Origin: Acidobacteriota bacterium
GTDB taxonomy: Bacteria > Acidobacteriota > Vicinamibacteria > Vicinamibacterales > CAVVIG01
Reading direction: 5' to 3'
Length of the DNA stretch: 18,248 nucleotides
NCBI GenBank assembly: GCA_016195295.1
Contig: JACPZV010000567.1
Coordinates: 1 to 18,248 of the forward strand
The position numbers and the translations under genes are program-made. Numbering within the stretch: position 1 is the first letter of the stretch; each line of letters opens with the position of its first letter. The notes below the pieces were generated by a model, which was not told where the DNA came from, made no database searches, and saw only the letters and a list, made by a program, of their open reading frames with translations. Shown piece after piece: positions 8,601 to 14,829 of the stretch.

Positions 8601-9388
8601 TACTCGAATAGCCTGTGCGTGCGGCCGGTGAGTCGCGCGAAGCGATCCATCGCCTGCTGGACCGCCGTCGGCGTGTTCAGATAGAAACGATTGACCGCTT
8701 CGCGATTCTGGAAGAAGACGTCAGGGTTTTGCGCGGTACCTCGTACGACCGGTCGGTCTGGCGTCAAGCCCCGCGCGCGATGAGCCACGATGAGTGAGTC
8801 GTCCACCATCGCGCGCACCACATCGTCGTCGACAGCCGCAATCTTCTGAAGCTCGTGCGAGGTGCGGAAGCCGTCGAAGAAGTGCAGGAAGGGCACGCGC
8901 GATTCAAGCGTCGCGGCGTGCGCGATGACGGCGAGATCCTGAGCTTGCTGCACAGACGAGGAAGAGAGCAGGGCGAAGCCGGTCGAGCGGACGGCCATGA
9001 CGTCGCTGTGATCGCCGAAGATGGAGAGCGCGTGGGTCGCGACCGTGCGCGCGGACACATGGAAGACCGCCGGCGTCAGTTCGCCCGCGATCTTGAACAT
9101 GTTCGGAATCATCAAGAGGAGGCCCTGGCTCGCCGTGAACGTCGTCGCCAGCCCGCCGCCCTGCAGCGCTCCGTGGACGGCGCCGGCCGCGCCGCCTTCG
9201 CTCTGCATCTCCACAACGGATGGAATCGCGCCCCACAGGTTCGGCCGCTTGGCTGCTGACCAGGCGTCCGCCGCTTCGGCCATCCCGGACGAGGGCGTGA
9301 TCGGGTAGATCGCGATGACGTCGCTCAGTCGATAGGCGACGTCGGCGCACGCGTCGTTGCCGTCGACGGTGATCCACCTCCCGGACAT
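5696..9388 (-). CDS. nifJ: Pyruvate:ferredoxin (flavodoxin) oxidoreductase, single-chain NifJ type, with a repeat-derived insertion
   Basis: A 1230-residue cytoplasmic enzyme that converts pyruvate and CoA to acetyl-CoA and CO2, passing electrons to ferredoxin or flavodoxin. All domains are in order: the N-terminal pyrimidine domain (YPITPSSGMAE at 28-38), the GGRYGLGSKEF segment at 394-404, and two 4Fe-4S ferredoxin motifs (C723-x2-C726-x2-C729-x3-C733 and C778-x2-C781-x2-C784-x3-C788). The proximal cluster cysteines are C851, C854, C879 and C1126. Thiamine diphosphate binding is shown by GDGWAYDIGYGG (1018-1029) and NTGGQQSKATP (1051-1061). The chain is roughly 40 residues longer than usual because residues about 352-388 come from an in-frame palindromic repeat, placed between the TAVFEK strand and GGRYG. 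The ATG at 9388 has a strong GGAGGGATCGA ribosome site. It is the first gene of a four-gene operon. The enzyme class is oxygen-sensitive. Confidence 0.97.
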   Translation of the reverse strand: MSGRWITVDGNDACADVAYRLSDVIAIYPITPSSGMAEAADAWSAAKRPNLWGAIPSVVEMQSEGGAAGAVHGALQGGGLATTFTASQGLLLMIPNMFKIAGELTPAVFHVSARTVATHALSIFGDHSDVMAVRSTGFALLSSSSVQQAQDLAVIAHAATLESRVPFLHFFDGFRTSHELQKIAAVDDDVVRAMVDDSLIVAHRARGLTPDRPVVRGTAQNPDVFFQNREAVNRFYLNTPTAVQQAMDRFARLTGRTHRLFEYHGAPDAERVIVIMGSGAETVRATVDALGATAKVGVITVKLFRPFSVADFVAALPTTVRAIAVLDRTKEPGAIGEPLYQDVVTAVFEKISTTEGTEDTEEETLEVKTGQPDTGTPLRVPRVLRGKHFPTIIGGRYGLGSKEFSPAMAKAVFDELVKPNPQRQFTIGIVDDVTGLSLKVDESFSVEPAGSVRAVFFGLGADGTVGANKNSIKIIGEETDNWAQGYFVYDSKKAGAVTISHLRFGPERIEAPYLVSRASFVACHQYSFLDRYDVLQYAEPGGVFLLNAPYGPDEIWDELPFEIQRQIVDKHLRFYAIDAYAVAKAAELGSRINTIMQTCFFAISGVLPPGEAIAHIKQAIERTYAKRGDAVVRRNFEAVDAALAHLHEVAVPASPTAARHVPAVIPDTAPDFVKRVTAVMLANHGDRLPVSAFPVDGTWPTGTAKWEKRNIASEIPVWDEQLCIQCNKCALVCPHAAIRVKVYPSDVLSAAPSTFKHVAFKSHELPGEYTVQVAPEDCTGCSLCVMMCPAKDKTNPEHRAIDMMPQAPLRDAERENYRFFLDLPEADRARIKPDVKSTQFLEPLFEYSGACAGCGETPYLKLMTQLFGDRAVVANATGCSSIYGGNLPTTPYTTNHEGRGPAWANSLFEDNAEFGYGLRLSIDQHEARAKALVERLSSVLPSDLVNAILHADQSSEAGINAQRERIVELRRRLNGAWPSPASADATARLAEAQEARTRELDTFADYLVKKSVWIVGGDGWAYDIGYGGLDHVLASGANVNVLVLDTEVYSNTGGQQSKATPMGATAKFASAGKRAGKKDLGLMAMAYGNVYVAQVAFGAKDAQTVKAFLEAESYAGPSLIIAYGHCIAHGYDMAFGIEHQRLAAESGYWPLYRFDPRREAKGEPLLVLDSPAPKSDVADLMAVESRFQATAQHDQEQYAALIDRARRQIAKRLALYHELATGCGDGSVGS
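8225..8335. repeat. Palindromic repeat element inserted in frame within the pyruvate oxidoreductase gene
   Basis: Arms at 8231-8259 (ACCACGGAGGACACGG...) and 8301-8334 (...CCTCCGTGGTGGA) are imperfect inverted repeats with a loop of about 41 bases. Each arm is built from GGAGGACAC units. In the reading frame of the gene it encodes a low-complexity stretch that begins STTEGTEDTEEE and ends RVPRVLRGKH. These residues have no counterpart in ordinary NifJ proteins, where the AVFE and IIGGRYG segments are nearly adjacent. The net length of about 111 bp is a multiple of three, so the frame is kept. Confidence 0.85.
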
Positions 9389-9412
9389 TCGATCCCTCCG
9401 TTGACCACTTTC

Positions 9413-9435
9413 GCTGCAACCAGAGCTGCAACCAG
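9413..9435. repeat. Tandem direct repeat GCTGCAACCAG, two copies
   Basis: GCTGCAACCAG occurs at 9413-9423 and exactly again at 9425-9435, a 12-bp period just over one helical turn. It lies 25-47 bp upstream of the nifJ start, so it would fall in the 5' untranslated leader or the promoter core of that operon. It could be a regulator binding site, an RNA element, or chance. Confidence 0.5.
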
Positions 9436-9482
9436 CGTGCTATCGAAAAACGGGCGCGAAACCGAGGACGCGCCGTCCGGTT

Positions 9483-9496
9483 GCCGGAAATCCGGC
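9483..9496. promoter_or_regulatory. Candidate operator, copy 2 (GCCGGAAATCCGGC), between nifJ and the radical SAM gene
   Basis: A perfect inverted repeat with 6-bp arms GCCGGA and TCCGGC around a 2-bp centre. The 12-bp core CCGGAAATCCGG (9484-9495) matches the sites upstream of coxB and the Rieske gene. The core ends 74 bp before the radical SAM ATG and lies 95 bp from the nifJ ATG, well placed to control both. The Rrf2-family regulator encoded in the plus-strand operon is the nearest candidate to bind it, but its specificity is unknown. Confidence 0.45.
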
Positions 9497-9569
9497 AGAC
9501 GACCTGCGAATCTCAGGCAAGTAGGCGGAATCACGCGCGGCATCGACCTTGCGGAGGGAATTAATCCAG

Positions 9570-10778
9570 ATGCCCCTCAACGCCTGCGAGCTCGAGATCG
9601 ATCTGTTCTGTCGGGGTATGCGACTGCCCGACGACGTCTCGCTGGCCGGTGCGCGGAGCGTGTCGCGCACGCGCGCCGGGCTTGGCTCCGGGCTGGAGAT
9701 TGCCGTCCCCTCGCGCTCGATGCTCAAACGTGAAATCTGGGTGAACGTGCCGGTCGTCGAACGGTTCGCGCGGAGCTCGCCGTACCGACTGGCGGGCGGG
9801 CCGCAAGAGGGGTACGCGATTGTCGACGACAGAGACACGACGCGTTATCCCGTGCGGTTGCCCGCCGCTCCCGCGTGGTATTCGCGGCAAACCTCGCGCG
9901 ATGTCCCGATGCATCGCATCGGCGTGCTTCAGGGGACCTATCTCGCGATCTACGTCAATCCGGTTTGCGCGTTCTGGAATGCGGACCCACGCCTGAACTG
10001 CAAGTTCTGCACGACGGGCCAGAACGTCGGCGCGGCGGAAGCCGCCACGAAGACGATCTCCGACGTCGTCGAGACGTGCTGGGCCGCCAAGCAGGAGTCA
10101 GACGTCACCTTCGTCCATCTGAACGGCGGTTTTCAGGGGACGCACGGACTCGAGTTCATCAAGCCGTACGTGAAAGCCATCAAGGAGTCCGTCGGTCTGC
10201 TCGTCGGCGTTCAGCTTGCGCCCGAACGCGATTTCACGAAGTACGACGAGTTGGTGGCGCTCGGGGTTGATCACTTCTCGTTCTGTCTCGAGCTGCTCGA
10301 CCCCGATTGGTTCGCGCGGGTGTGTCCGGGAAAGGCGCGGGTTCACGGACAGAGCTTGTATTTCGACGCCATGGCGCACTGCGCGCGGCTGCTGCCCCAT
10401 GGAGCCGTCGCCGGCGAAATCATCGCCGGGATTGAGCCGATGGCGCGGACGCTCGAAGCCATCGACCGCATCGTCGCGCTCGGCGCGTTTCCCACGGTCT
10501 GCGTCTTCCGACCGACCGTTGGTGCCGACATGGAATCGTGGCCGACGCCGTCGTACGAGGAGATTCGCACGGTGATGCGGCACATGTACGACGCGTGCCG
10601 GCGCCACTGGTTGCCGATTGGCGTGGCGCCCAACATCGAAGTAAGTCTCGTCGTGAACCCGGACGATGCGGCGCTGCTCGCGAAGCGGACGGCGGGGTTC
10701 TACGTGTACGAAGCGTACCGGCGTCTCGCGCGGATCGCGGCCCGGCCGATCTTCGGTCGGCGGATGCGCGCCGGTTGA
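9570..10778 (+). CDS. Radical SAM protein of unknown function with a C-x10-C-x2-C motif
   Basis: A 402-residue protein. A probable 4Fe-4S site is C133-x10-C144-x2-C147 in VCAFWNADPRLNCKFC; the last part, NCKFC, looks like the usual radical SAM motif, but the first spacing is ten and not three. An Elp3-like enzyme has nine. Other SAM-fold marks are LNGGFQG at 184-190 (GGE-like) and GEIIAGIEP at 282-290. The first 110 residues are a separate N-terminal region with no recognised domain. I chose ATG 9570 because GGAGG lies upstream at 9553-9557; TTG at 9549 would overlap that site. It is followed after 12 bp by an Rrf2 regulator in the same operon and is divergent from nifJ. The substrate is unknown; maturation or regulation of an Fe-S enzyme is speculation. 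The superfamily call is fairly sure, the function is not. Confidence 0.8.
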   Translation: MPLNACELEIDLFCRGMRLPDDVSLAGARSVSRTRAGLGSGLEIAVPSRSMLKREIWVNVPVVERFARSSPYRLAGGPQEGYAIVDDRDTTRYPVRLPAAPAWYSRQTSRDVPMHRIGVLQGTYLAIYVNPVCAFWNADPRLNCKFCTTGQNVGAAEAATKTISDVVETCWAAKQESDVTFVHLNGGFQGTHGLEFIKPYVKAIKESVGLLVGVQLAPERDFTKYDELVALGVDHFSFCLELLDPDWFARVCPGKARVHGQSLYFDAMAHCARLLPHGAVAGEIIAGIEPMARTLEAIDRIVALGAFPTVCVFRPTVGADMESWPTPSYEEIRTVMRHMYDACRRHWLPIGVAPNIEVSLVVNPDDAALLAKRTAGFYVYEAYRRLARIAARPIFGRRMRAG

Positions 10779-10790
10779 AAGGAGCGTTTC

Positions 10791-11216
10791 ATGCAGATCA
10801 CTCGCACGGCGGATTACGGCGTCCGGCTCATGACACGGCTCGCCGCCCTCCCGCCCGGAACCCGGATGACGGTGGCCGACCTCGCGCGCGACAGCAACGC
10901 GTCGGTGGCGTTCACGGGCAAGATTCTCCAGCGCCTCGCGGGCGCGCGCCTCGTCGTGTCGCACCGTGGGTTCGAAGGGGGATTCGAGCTGGCGCGTCCG
11001 GCGGAGAGCATCTCGATGCTCGACATCGTGTCGGCCCTCGACGGGCCATTGCGCCTGAACGAGTGTTTGCCTGGCGGGTCGGGATGCGACCGCAGCGCCT
11101 TGTGCAACGCGCGCGACGTGTGGGTGCGCGCGCAGGCGGCGCTCGCCGCCGTGCTCAGCGCCCAGTCGCTGGATCGCCTCGCCGTCAGCACGGCGCAGAA
11201 CCGCCGTGGGCCGTGA
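10791..11216 (+). CDS. Rrf2-family transcriptional regulator with Fe-S cluster cysteines
   Basis: A 141-residue DNA-binding protein of the Rrf2 family (IscR, NsrR and RirA relatives). The N-terminal helix begins MQITRTADYGVRL, the winged-helix region spans about 25-70, and the wing has the typical RG-x2-GGF-LARP pattern (59-70). C92, C99 and C105 (spacing x6, x5) match the cluster-binding loop of Fe-S Rrf2 proteins. D8 is at the position that ligates the cluster in an actinobacterial NsrR, though Asp here is common in the family. The ATG has a good AAGGAG ribosome site eight bases upstream, 12 bp after the radical SAM stop. Such proteins sense nitric oxide, oxygen, iron or redox state. The signal here cannot be told from the sequence. 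It may control its own operon and the divergent nifJ operon. Confidence 0.93.
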   Translation: MQITRTADYGVRLMTRLAALPPGTRMTVADLARDSNASVAFTGKILQRLAGARLVVSHRGFEGGFELARPAESISMLDIVSALDGPLRLNECLPGGSGCDRSALCNARDVWVRAQAALAAVLSAQSLDRLAVSTAQNRRGP

Positions 11217-11300
11217 CGGTGGTCGGCCCTTACGTCCGGGCTATGAAACGCGGTCGATCCGACCCAGCACCGCGACGATGGTGAGGATGTCGGGATCTCC
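11217..11300. other. Short convergent intergenic region
   Basis: These 84 bp lie between the stop codons of the Rrf2 gene and of the PKD-like secreted protein gene, which converge. I see only a weak GCCC/GGGC stem near 11227-11242 and no T-run, so no terminator can be called with confidence. Confidence 0.4.
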
Positions 11301-12242
11301 CTATCGAGTGGCTGCTCCAGTTGGTTTGACCGTGACGCTGACGTGCGCGTTCGTCCAGCAGCACTGGAAGCCGCCGCCGCCCTCGCCGGATTGATCGTTG
11401 GCCTGCACGCGCAGGACGTACTCGCCCGGTGCGCTGAATGTCGCCGTCGTTGTCGCCGTGCCGCCGTCGGCTTTGTCGATCGCCGGCTTGGCGTTCTCGA
11501 ACTTCACGATGCCTGGACCGCGCAACAGGCTCCACGTGATCGACAACGGCGGGGGAGTGGGAATCGGCGCGCCCGACGATCCGCGTGCGGCCGATCCTCG
11601 TCCGCGACCCTGAGGTCGTTCCTCGACGTAGACCTTCGCCGCCTCGTCGGTCACCCACGTCGTCAGCGTCACCGGGTCGGGCACGGTCGTGCTGTAGCTG
11701 GCGGCGATGCCCACGGGCGGACCGGTGACCGTCGGTCCGTTCGGCTGGAATCTCAGCACCGGCGGCGTGTTCTGCGATCCGGCGTCCAGATACGGTTCGA
11801 CGACCCAATCGGCCTTCAGATGGAGCGGAATCACGTTGGTTTGCCCGTTGGCGACGAGCGTCCACGTGAGCTGCTTCGTGCCGAAGTCCTTCGGCACCTT
11901 GATCGCGAATACGCCGTACTGACGGCCGGTCAGGAAGTGCGTGGGCTGACCCTGATCGGGACCGCCGGGCTCGATGCGATTGTTCGACCCGATCGGGATG
12001 TCGAGTTCCTGTTTCGTGTTGCGATTGAAGTACCCGACGAGCACGCTGACGCTGCCATCCTTGTTGTAGTACCAGCCTTCGAACGCGCCCGTCACGCCCT
12101 GCCCGGTGGCGCGAATTGTCGGTGACAGCGGGAACGGCGTCGGCGCCTGCCCGACGGCCTGTTGGCCCGCCCGCACGAAGACGCTGGCGGAGACGGCGAA
12201 GAGCATGATCAAACCGGTCACGGTCGATCGCGTGATTCTCAT
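11301..12242 (-). CDS. Secreted protein with a C-terminal PKD/Ig-like domain, function unknown
   Basis: A 313-residue protein with an N-terminal signal peptide (RITRS, then hydrophobic residues 9-24, probable cleavage after the VRAG region). The middle, about 45-205, is beta-rich with repeated GWYYNKDGSVSVLVGYFNRN-like strands and no recognised enzyme motif. A PKD-like domain at about 232-306 has the typical TATFSAPGEYVLRVQANDQ pattern. A low-complexity RGRGSAARGSS linker lies at 213-224, and adjacent cysteines C294-C295 are near the end. The ATG has an AAGGAG ribosome site. It follows the cytochrome/monooxygenase-like gene by 21 bp, so the two proteins are probably co-expressed and may act together outside the cytoplasmic membrane. 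I cannot assign a function. Confidence 0.85.
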   Translation of the reverse strand: MRITRSTVTGLIMLFAVSASVFVRAGQQAVGQAPTPFPLSPTIRATGQGVTGAFEGWYYNKDGSVSVLVGYFNRNTKQELDIPIGSNNRIEPGGPDQGQPTHFLTGRQYGVFAIKVPKDFGTKQLTWTLVANGQTNVIPLHLKADWVVEPYLDAGSQNTPPVLRFQPNGPTVTGPPVGIAASYSTTVPDPVTLTTWVTDEAAKVYVEERPQGRGRGSAARGSSGAPIPTPPPLSITWSLLRGPGIVKFENAKPAIDKADGGTATTTATFSAPGEYVLRVQANDQSGEGGGGFQCCWTNAHVSVTVKPTGAATR

Positions 12243-12263
12243 CCGAGTACTCCTTCGCCGCCC

Positions 12264-13616
12264 TTACCGTTCGTTGTTGGCTGTCGACACTTTGACGGCC
12301 GCGGCGCGTTTCACCGTTTCCGCTTTGAACTCTTCGTCGGAGTAGTAGGTGATGTTGAGCCAGGCGTGACCCATCTCGTCCACCGTGCGATCGCCCCAGC
12401 CGACCCACTGATTCGGATCGGGATTGGCCTTGTTGTTCGACGTGTTGTCGTACCAGGTGACGAAGTGGAGGATAGTGCCCGTCGCCAGCAGCGGCGCCAC
12501 ATCGTCGTCGTAGACGTAGATGTTGTGCCAGTTGAAATTGAAGTCGCTGATCTGGCTCAGCATCTCGCGGCGGCCGTCCGCGTAGATCGCTTCCATCGAC
12601 ATGCCCTTGCCGCGCAGGTGCAGGTGGGCCTGGAAGTTCTCGATGCGGGCGTTCTGCCGCAGCACGACGAAGCTCTCGGTCGTGGTCACCTGGTTCGGCG
12701 GAATGTCCAGTAGGCGATTGCTGCCGGAGAACGTATTGAAAAGGGCGAGCACTTCGCGGTGCTTCGGCTCCTGGCCTTTCGGATAGAACCAGATGCCGAG
12801 CTCCACCGTGTCGGTGATCTCTTCGCCGACGGCGTGGTAGTGGATGTCCCAGGTGATTTTCGAGCCGGGCAGCATCAAGCGGCCCGAGTCCGGACGCATC
12901 TCGTCGGCGTTCTTGCCGACGGCCCATTCCATGAAGAGACCGTCGCCGGCCACATCGGGGTCGTTGGTGAAGAGCTCGCTGGGCATGTTTTCCGGCTGCT
13001 GCAGCCGTGCGAGGGCGTGGTGGGTGATCTTGCGGCCCTGCACCGTCGAGGGTCGGATCTCAATCGCACGCACCCACCGCGGCTCGGTCAGCCCGGTCGG
13101 GATGCTCGGCTTCCACCACGCATCCTGGGCGATGGCCGGCATGGTGTACGGCGTCGATTTGATCACGAGATCCGGGGGACCGAGCTTCGCCTGTTCCGTC
13201 CACGCGTTGCTTTCGTCATTCCACTTCTTCGGGGCCGGCATGTCTTTCGGATCGCCCTTGGGCGCGCCAGCGCTGACCCAGCGGACGATCGTGTCGACTT
13301 GGGCGTCGCTCAGCGACCGGTCGTTCTTGAATTTCTGAATGCCAATCGTCCGGTCGATGTGCCAGGGCGGCATCTGGCGCGAGCCGATGCGGGCCGCAAT
13401 TGATTTCGCCCACGGACGGACTTCTTCGTAGGTCACGAGCGACATGGGCGCCATCTGGTTCGTCCGGTGGCACGCCTCGCATTTGTCCTGGAAGATTGGC
13501 GCGATGTCCTTGGTGAAAGTCGGGGTGGGCGTCGGCGTGTCGGCCGCCGTCGCGGCGCCAGGCAGAACGAGCATGGCGGTCAGCGCGACGGCGCATGGCA
13601 TCGTGACAATTCGCAT
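12264..13616 (-). CDS. Secreted c-type cytochrome fused to a copper type II (PHM-like) monooxygenase-fold domain
   Basis: A 450-residue protein with a signal peptide (about 1-25, ending AATAADT). The N-terminal domain is a mono-heme cytochrome c with C46-EA-C49-H50 and QMPPWHID at 81-88 as the likely region of the axial Met. The rest resembles the two-copper core of peptidylglycine monooxygenase. H199-H200 with H259 or H261 in WDIHYH match one copper site, and H331-L-H333 with M415 in VDEMGHAW match the other. Similar proteins are common in Acidobacteriota and Planctomycetota; their substrates are unproven. I chose ATG 13616 because it has AAAGGAG seven bases upstream and starts the signal peptide. 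The open frame runs on to 13973 with no ribosome site. It is first in a two-gene operon and divergent from coxB. Confidence 0.85.
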   Translation of the reverse strand: MRIVTMPCAVALTAMLVLPGAATAADTPTPTPTFTKDIAPIFQDKCEACHRTNQMAPMSLVTYEEVRPWAKSIAARIGSRQMPPWHIDRTIGIQKFKNDRSLSDAQVDTIVRWVSAGAPKGDPKDMPAPKKWNDESNAWTEQAKLGPPDLVIKSTPYTMPAIAQDAWWKPSIPTGLTEPRWVRAIEIRPSTVQGRKITHHALARLQQPENMPSELFTNDPDVAGDGLFMEWAVGKNADEMRPDSGRLMLPGSKITWDIHYHAVGEEITDTVELGIWFYPKGQEPKHREVLALFNTFSGSNRLLDIPPNQVTTTESFVVLRQNARIENFQAHLHLRGKGMSMEAIYADGRREMLSQISDFNFNWHNIYVYDDDVAPLLATGTILHFVTWYDNTSNNKANPDPNQWVGWGDRTVDEMGHAWLNITYYSDEEFKAETVKRAAAVKVSTANNER

Positions 13617-13972
13617 CGGTCGCTCCTTTCGCTTGATGACGCGTTGGGTCGGTAGCGCGTACGCAAGGGGTATGCCCGGATGGATTTGCGCCGAATCGTC
13701 TGAATCCACGAGCGCTGGCCGCGGAATTTTCGAGGTGATGGCGAACTTTTCCAACCGAATCGGACCGCAAAAGACCGATTTCTTCATCGCCGCATCTGGT
13801 GCCGACTTCTCGTCAGCGGACAGGCATTCACGCCGAATCCAGAGGTCTTTCGCCAGGCATTTCAATTGCTTGTGTCGCCGCCAAACGCCGGAATTCCGGA
13901 TCAAGCAGATGTGAGACATCGCGATGCCTGACGTGGAACCGCGTCCCTCGATCGATCCCGGAAACGCGTCCA
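13617..13972. promoter_or_regulatory. Divergent intergenic region between the cytochrome/monooxygenase gene and coxB
   Basis: These 356 bp hold no convincing gene. The reading frames crossing it on both strands are N-terminal extensions of the flanking genes without ribosome sites. It must carry both promoters. Visible landmarks are the ribosome site AAAGGAG of the minus-strand gene near 13623-13629, a palindrome GCGTACGC at 13657-13664, the perfect palindrome CCGGAATTCCGG at 13888-13899, and a half-site-like CCGGAAA at 13958-13964. Base composition is less GC-rich than the genes around 13720-13800. I could not place -10 elements reliably. Confidence 0.5.
13888..13899. promoter_or_regulatory. 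Candidate operator, copy 3 (CCGGAATTCCGG), upstream of coxB
   Basis: A perfect 12-bp palindrome that ends 73 bp before the coxB ATG. It shares core and spacing with the sites at 1642-1653 and 9484-9495. Its distance to the start codon is almost the same as for the radical SAM (74) and Rieske (78) genes, which supports a shared function in transcription control. Confidence 0.45.
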
Positions 13973-14815
13973 ATGAATAAACCCGAACCGAACGCGCGAA
14001 GAAGCCCAGCGTTCGAAGCCGCGCTCGTCGCGCTCCTCTTCGTAACCGCGGGCGTTGGCGGCGTGGCGTACGGCGCGCGAAGCTGGATGCCCGAGCTCGC
14101 CTCGCGGCACGGCGCCGGCATCGACGCGATGTTGCACTACCTGCTTGTCACCGTCGGTGCGCTGTTTCTCGCCGGGCACCTCGTGCTCGGCTATTTCATC
14201 TGGCGCGGCGGCGGCCGCCGCCAGATCGGCCTGCGGATGGCGAGCCACAAAACCGAGCTGGTGCTCTCGATCGCCCTTGGCCTCGGCATGTTGCTGATCG
14301 CCGAAGGCGGCGTGATAGCGATTGGCATGCCGGTGTGGACCGAGTACTTCGGCGCGACGCCACCCTCCGACGCCGTGACGATCGAGGTCACCGCGCAGCA
14401 GTTTGCGTGGAACGTCCGCTACCCTGGCCCTGACGGCAAGTTCGGTCGCACCGACCCGCGCCTGATGGACGATGCGCTGAACCCGCTCGGCCGCGATCGC
14501 AGCGATCCGGCGGGTGCCGACGACGTAATCACCACCAACGAGATCACCGTTCCGGTGGGACGAACCGTGCGGGTGCAGCTCCGCTCGAAAGACGTGATCC
14601 ACAGCTTCTTTCTTCCGAACTTCCGCGTGAAGCAGGACGCGGTCCCGGGCATGACGCCGGAGGTCGTGTTCGTCCCGACGCGCGAAGGCGAGTTCGAGCT
14701 CGCCTGCGCCCAACTGTGCGGCCTCGCCCACTACCGCATGCGCGGCTTCTTCAACGTCGTCTCGCCACCCCAATTTGACGAGTGGCTACGCAAGCAGGCC
14801 GCCACGGCCAACTAG
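13973..14815 (+). CDS. coxB: Cytochrome c oxidase subunit II (CuA subunit)
   Basis: A 280-residue subunit that accepts electrons from cytochrome c through its periplasmic CuA centre. The CuA ligands are H210 (VIHSFFLP), C245, Q247, C249, H253 and M256 in CAQLCGLAHYRM. Q247 replaces the usual Glu, but this position binds through its backbone carbonyl and Gln occurs in many bacterial homologs. W146 in QQFAWNVRYPG is the usual electron entry tryptophan. Three hydrophobic segments (about 14-34, 54-77, 94-117) precede the domain, one more than the common two. A long acidic loop at 151-187 follows W146. No heme c domain is fused, so a separate cytochrome c is needed. ATG 13973 was chosen because it begins directly before the first membrane segment; its ribosome site is weak. 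Confidence 0.95.
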   Translation: MNKPEPNARRSPAFEAALVALLFVTAGVGGVAYGARSWMPELASRHGAGIDAMLHYLLVTVGALFLAGHLVLGYFIWRGGGRRQIGLRMASHKTELVLSIALGLGMLLIAEGGVIAIGMPVWTEYFGATPPSDAVTIEVTAQQFAWNVRYPGPDGKFGRTDPRLMDDALNPLGRDRSDPAGADDVITTNEITVPVGRTVRVQLRSKDVIHSFFLPNFRVKQDAVPGMTPEVVFVPTREGEFELACAQLCGLAHYRMRGFFNVVSPPQFDEWLRKQAATAN

Positions 14816-14829
14816 GAGAAGCACCAGTC

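Larger units (their letters stand above)
9389..9569. promoter_or_regulatory. Divergent intergenic region between nifJ and the radical SAM gene
   Basis: These 181 bp separate two divergent operons and must hold both promoters. Visible contents are the nifJ ribosome site next to 9388, a 12-bp tandem repeat at 9413-9435, the perfect palindrome at 9483-9496, and the GGAGG ribosome site of the radical SAM gene at 9553-9557. TTGCCG at 9481-9486 overlaps the palindrome and could be a poor -35 element for the plus-strand gene, but no convincing -10 accompanies it. I could not assign transcription starts. Confidence 0.55.

Noticed and set aside
11230..12927. 565-codon open frame overlapping the PKD-like protein and the end of the cytochrome/monooxygenase gene
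   Set aside because: It crosses two genes in another frame on the same strand and is almost entirely Arg, Gly, Asp and Gln; the two real genes have signal peptides and ribosome sites.
13617..13973. N-terminal extension of the cytochrome/monooxygenase gene to 13973
   Set aside because: The extra 119 codons have no ribosome site or homology, and the ATG at 13616 has a strong ribosome site and begins a clean signal peptide.
14717..14719. Gln in place of Glu in the CuA motif (CAQLC) as a defect
   Set aside because: The side chain at this position is not the ligand; the backbone carbonyl is. CAQLC occurs in many working bacterial subunits.
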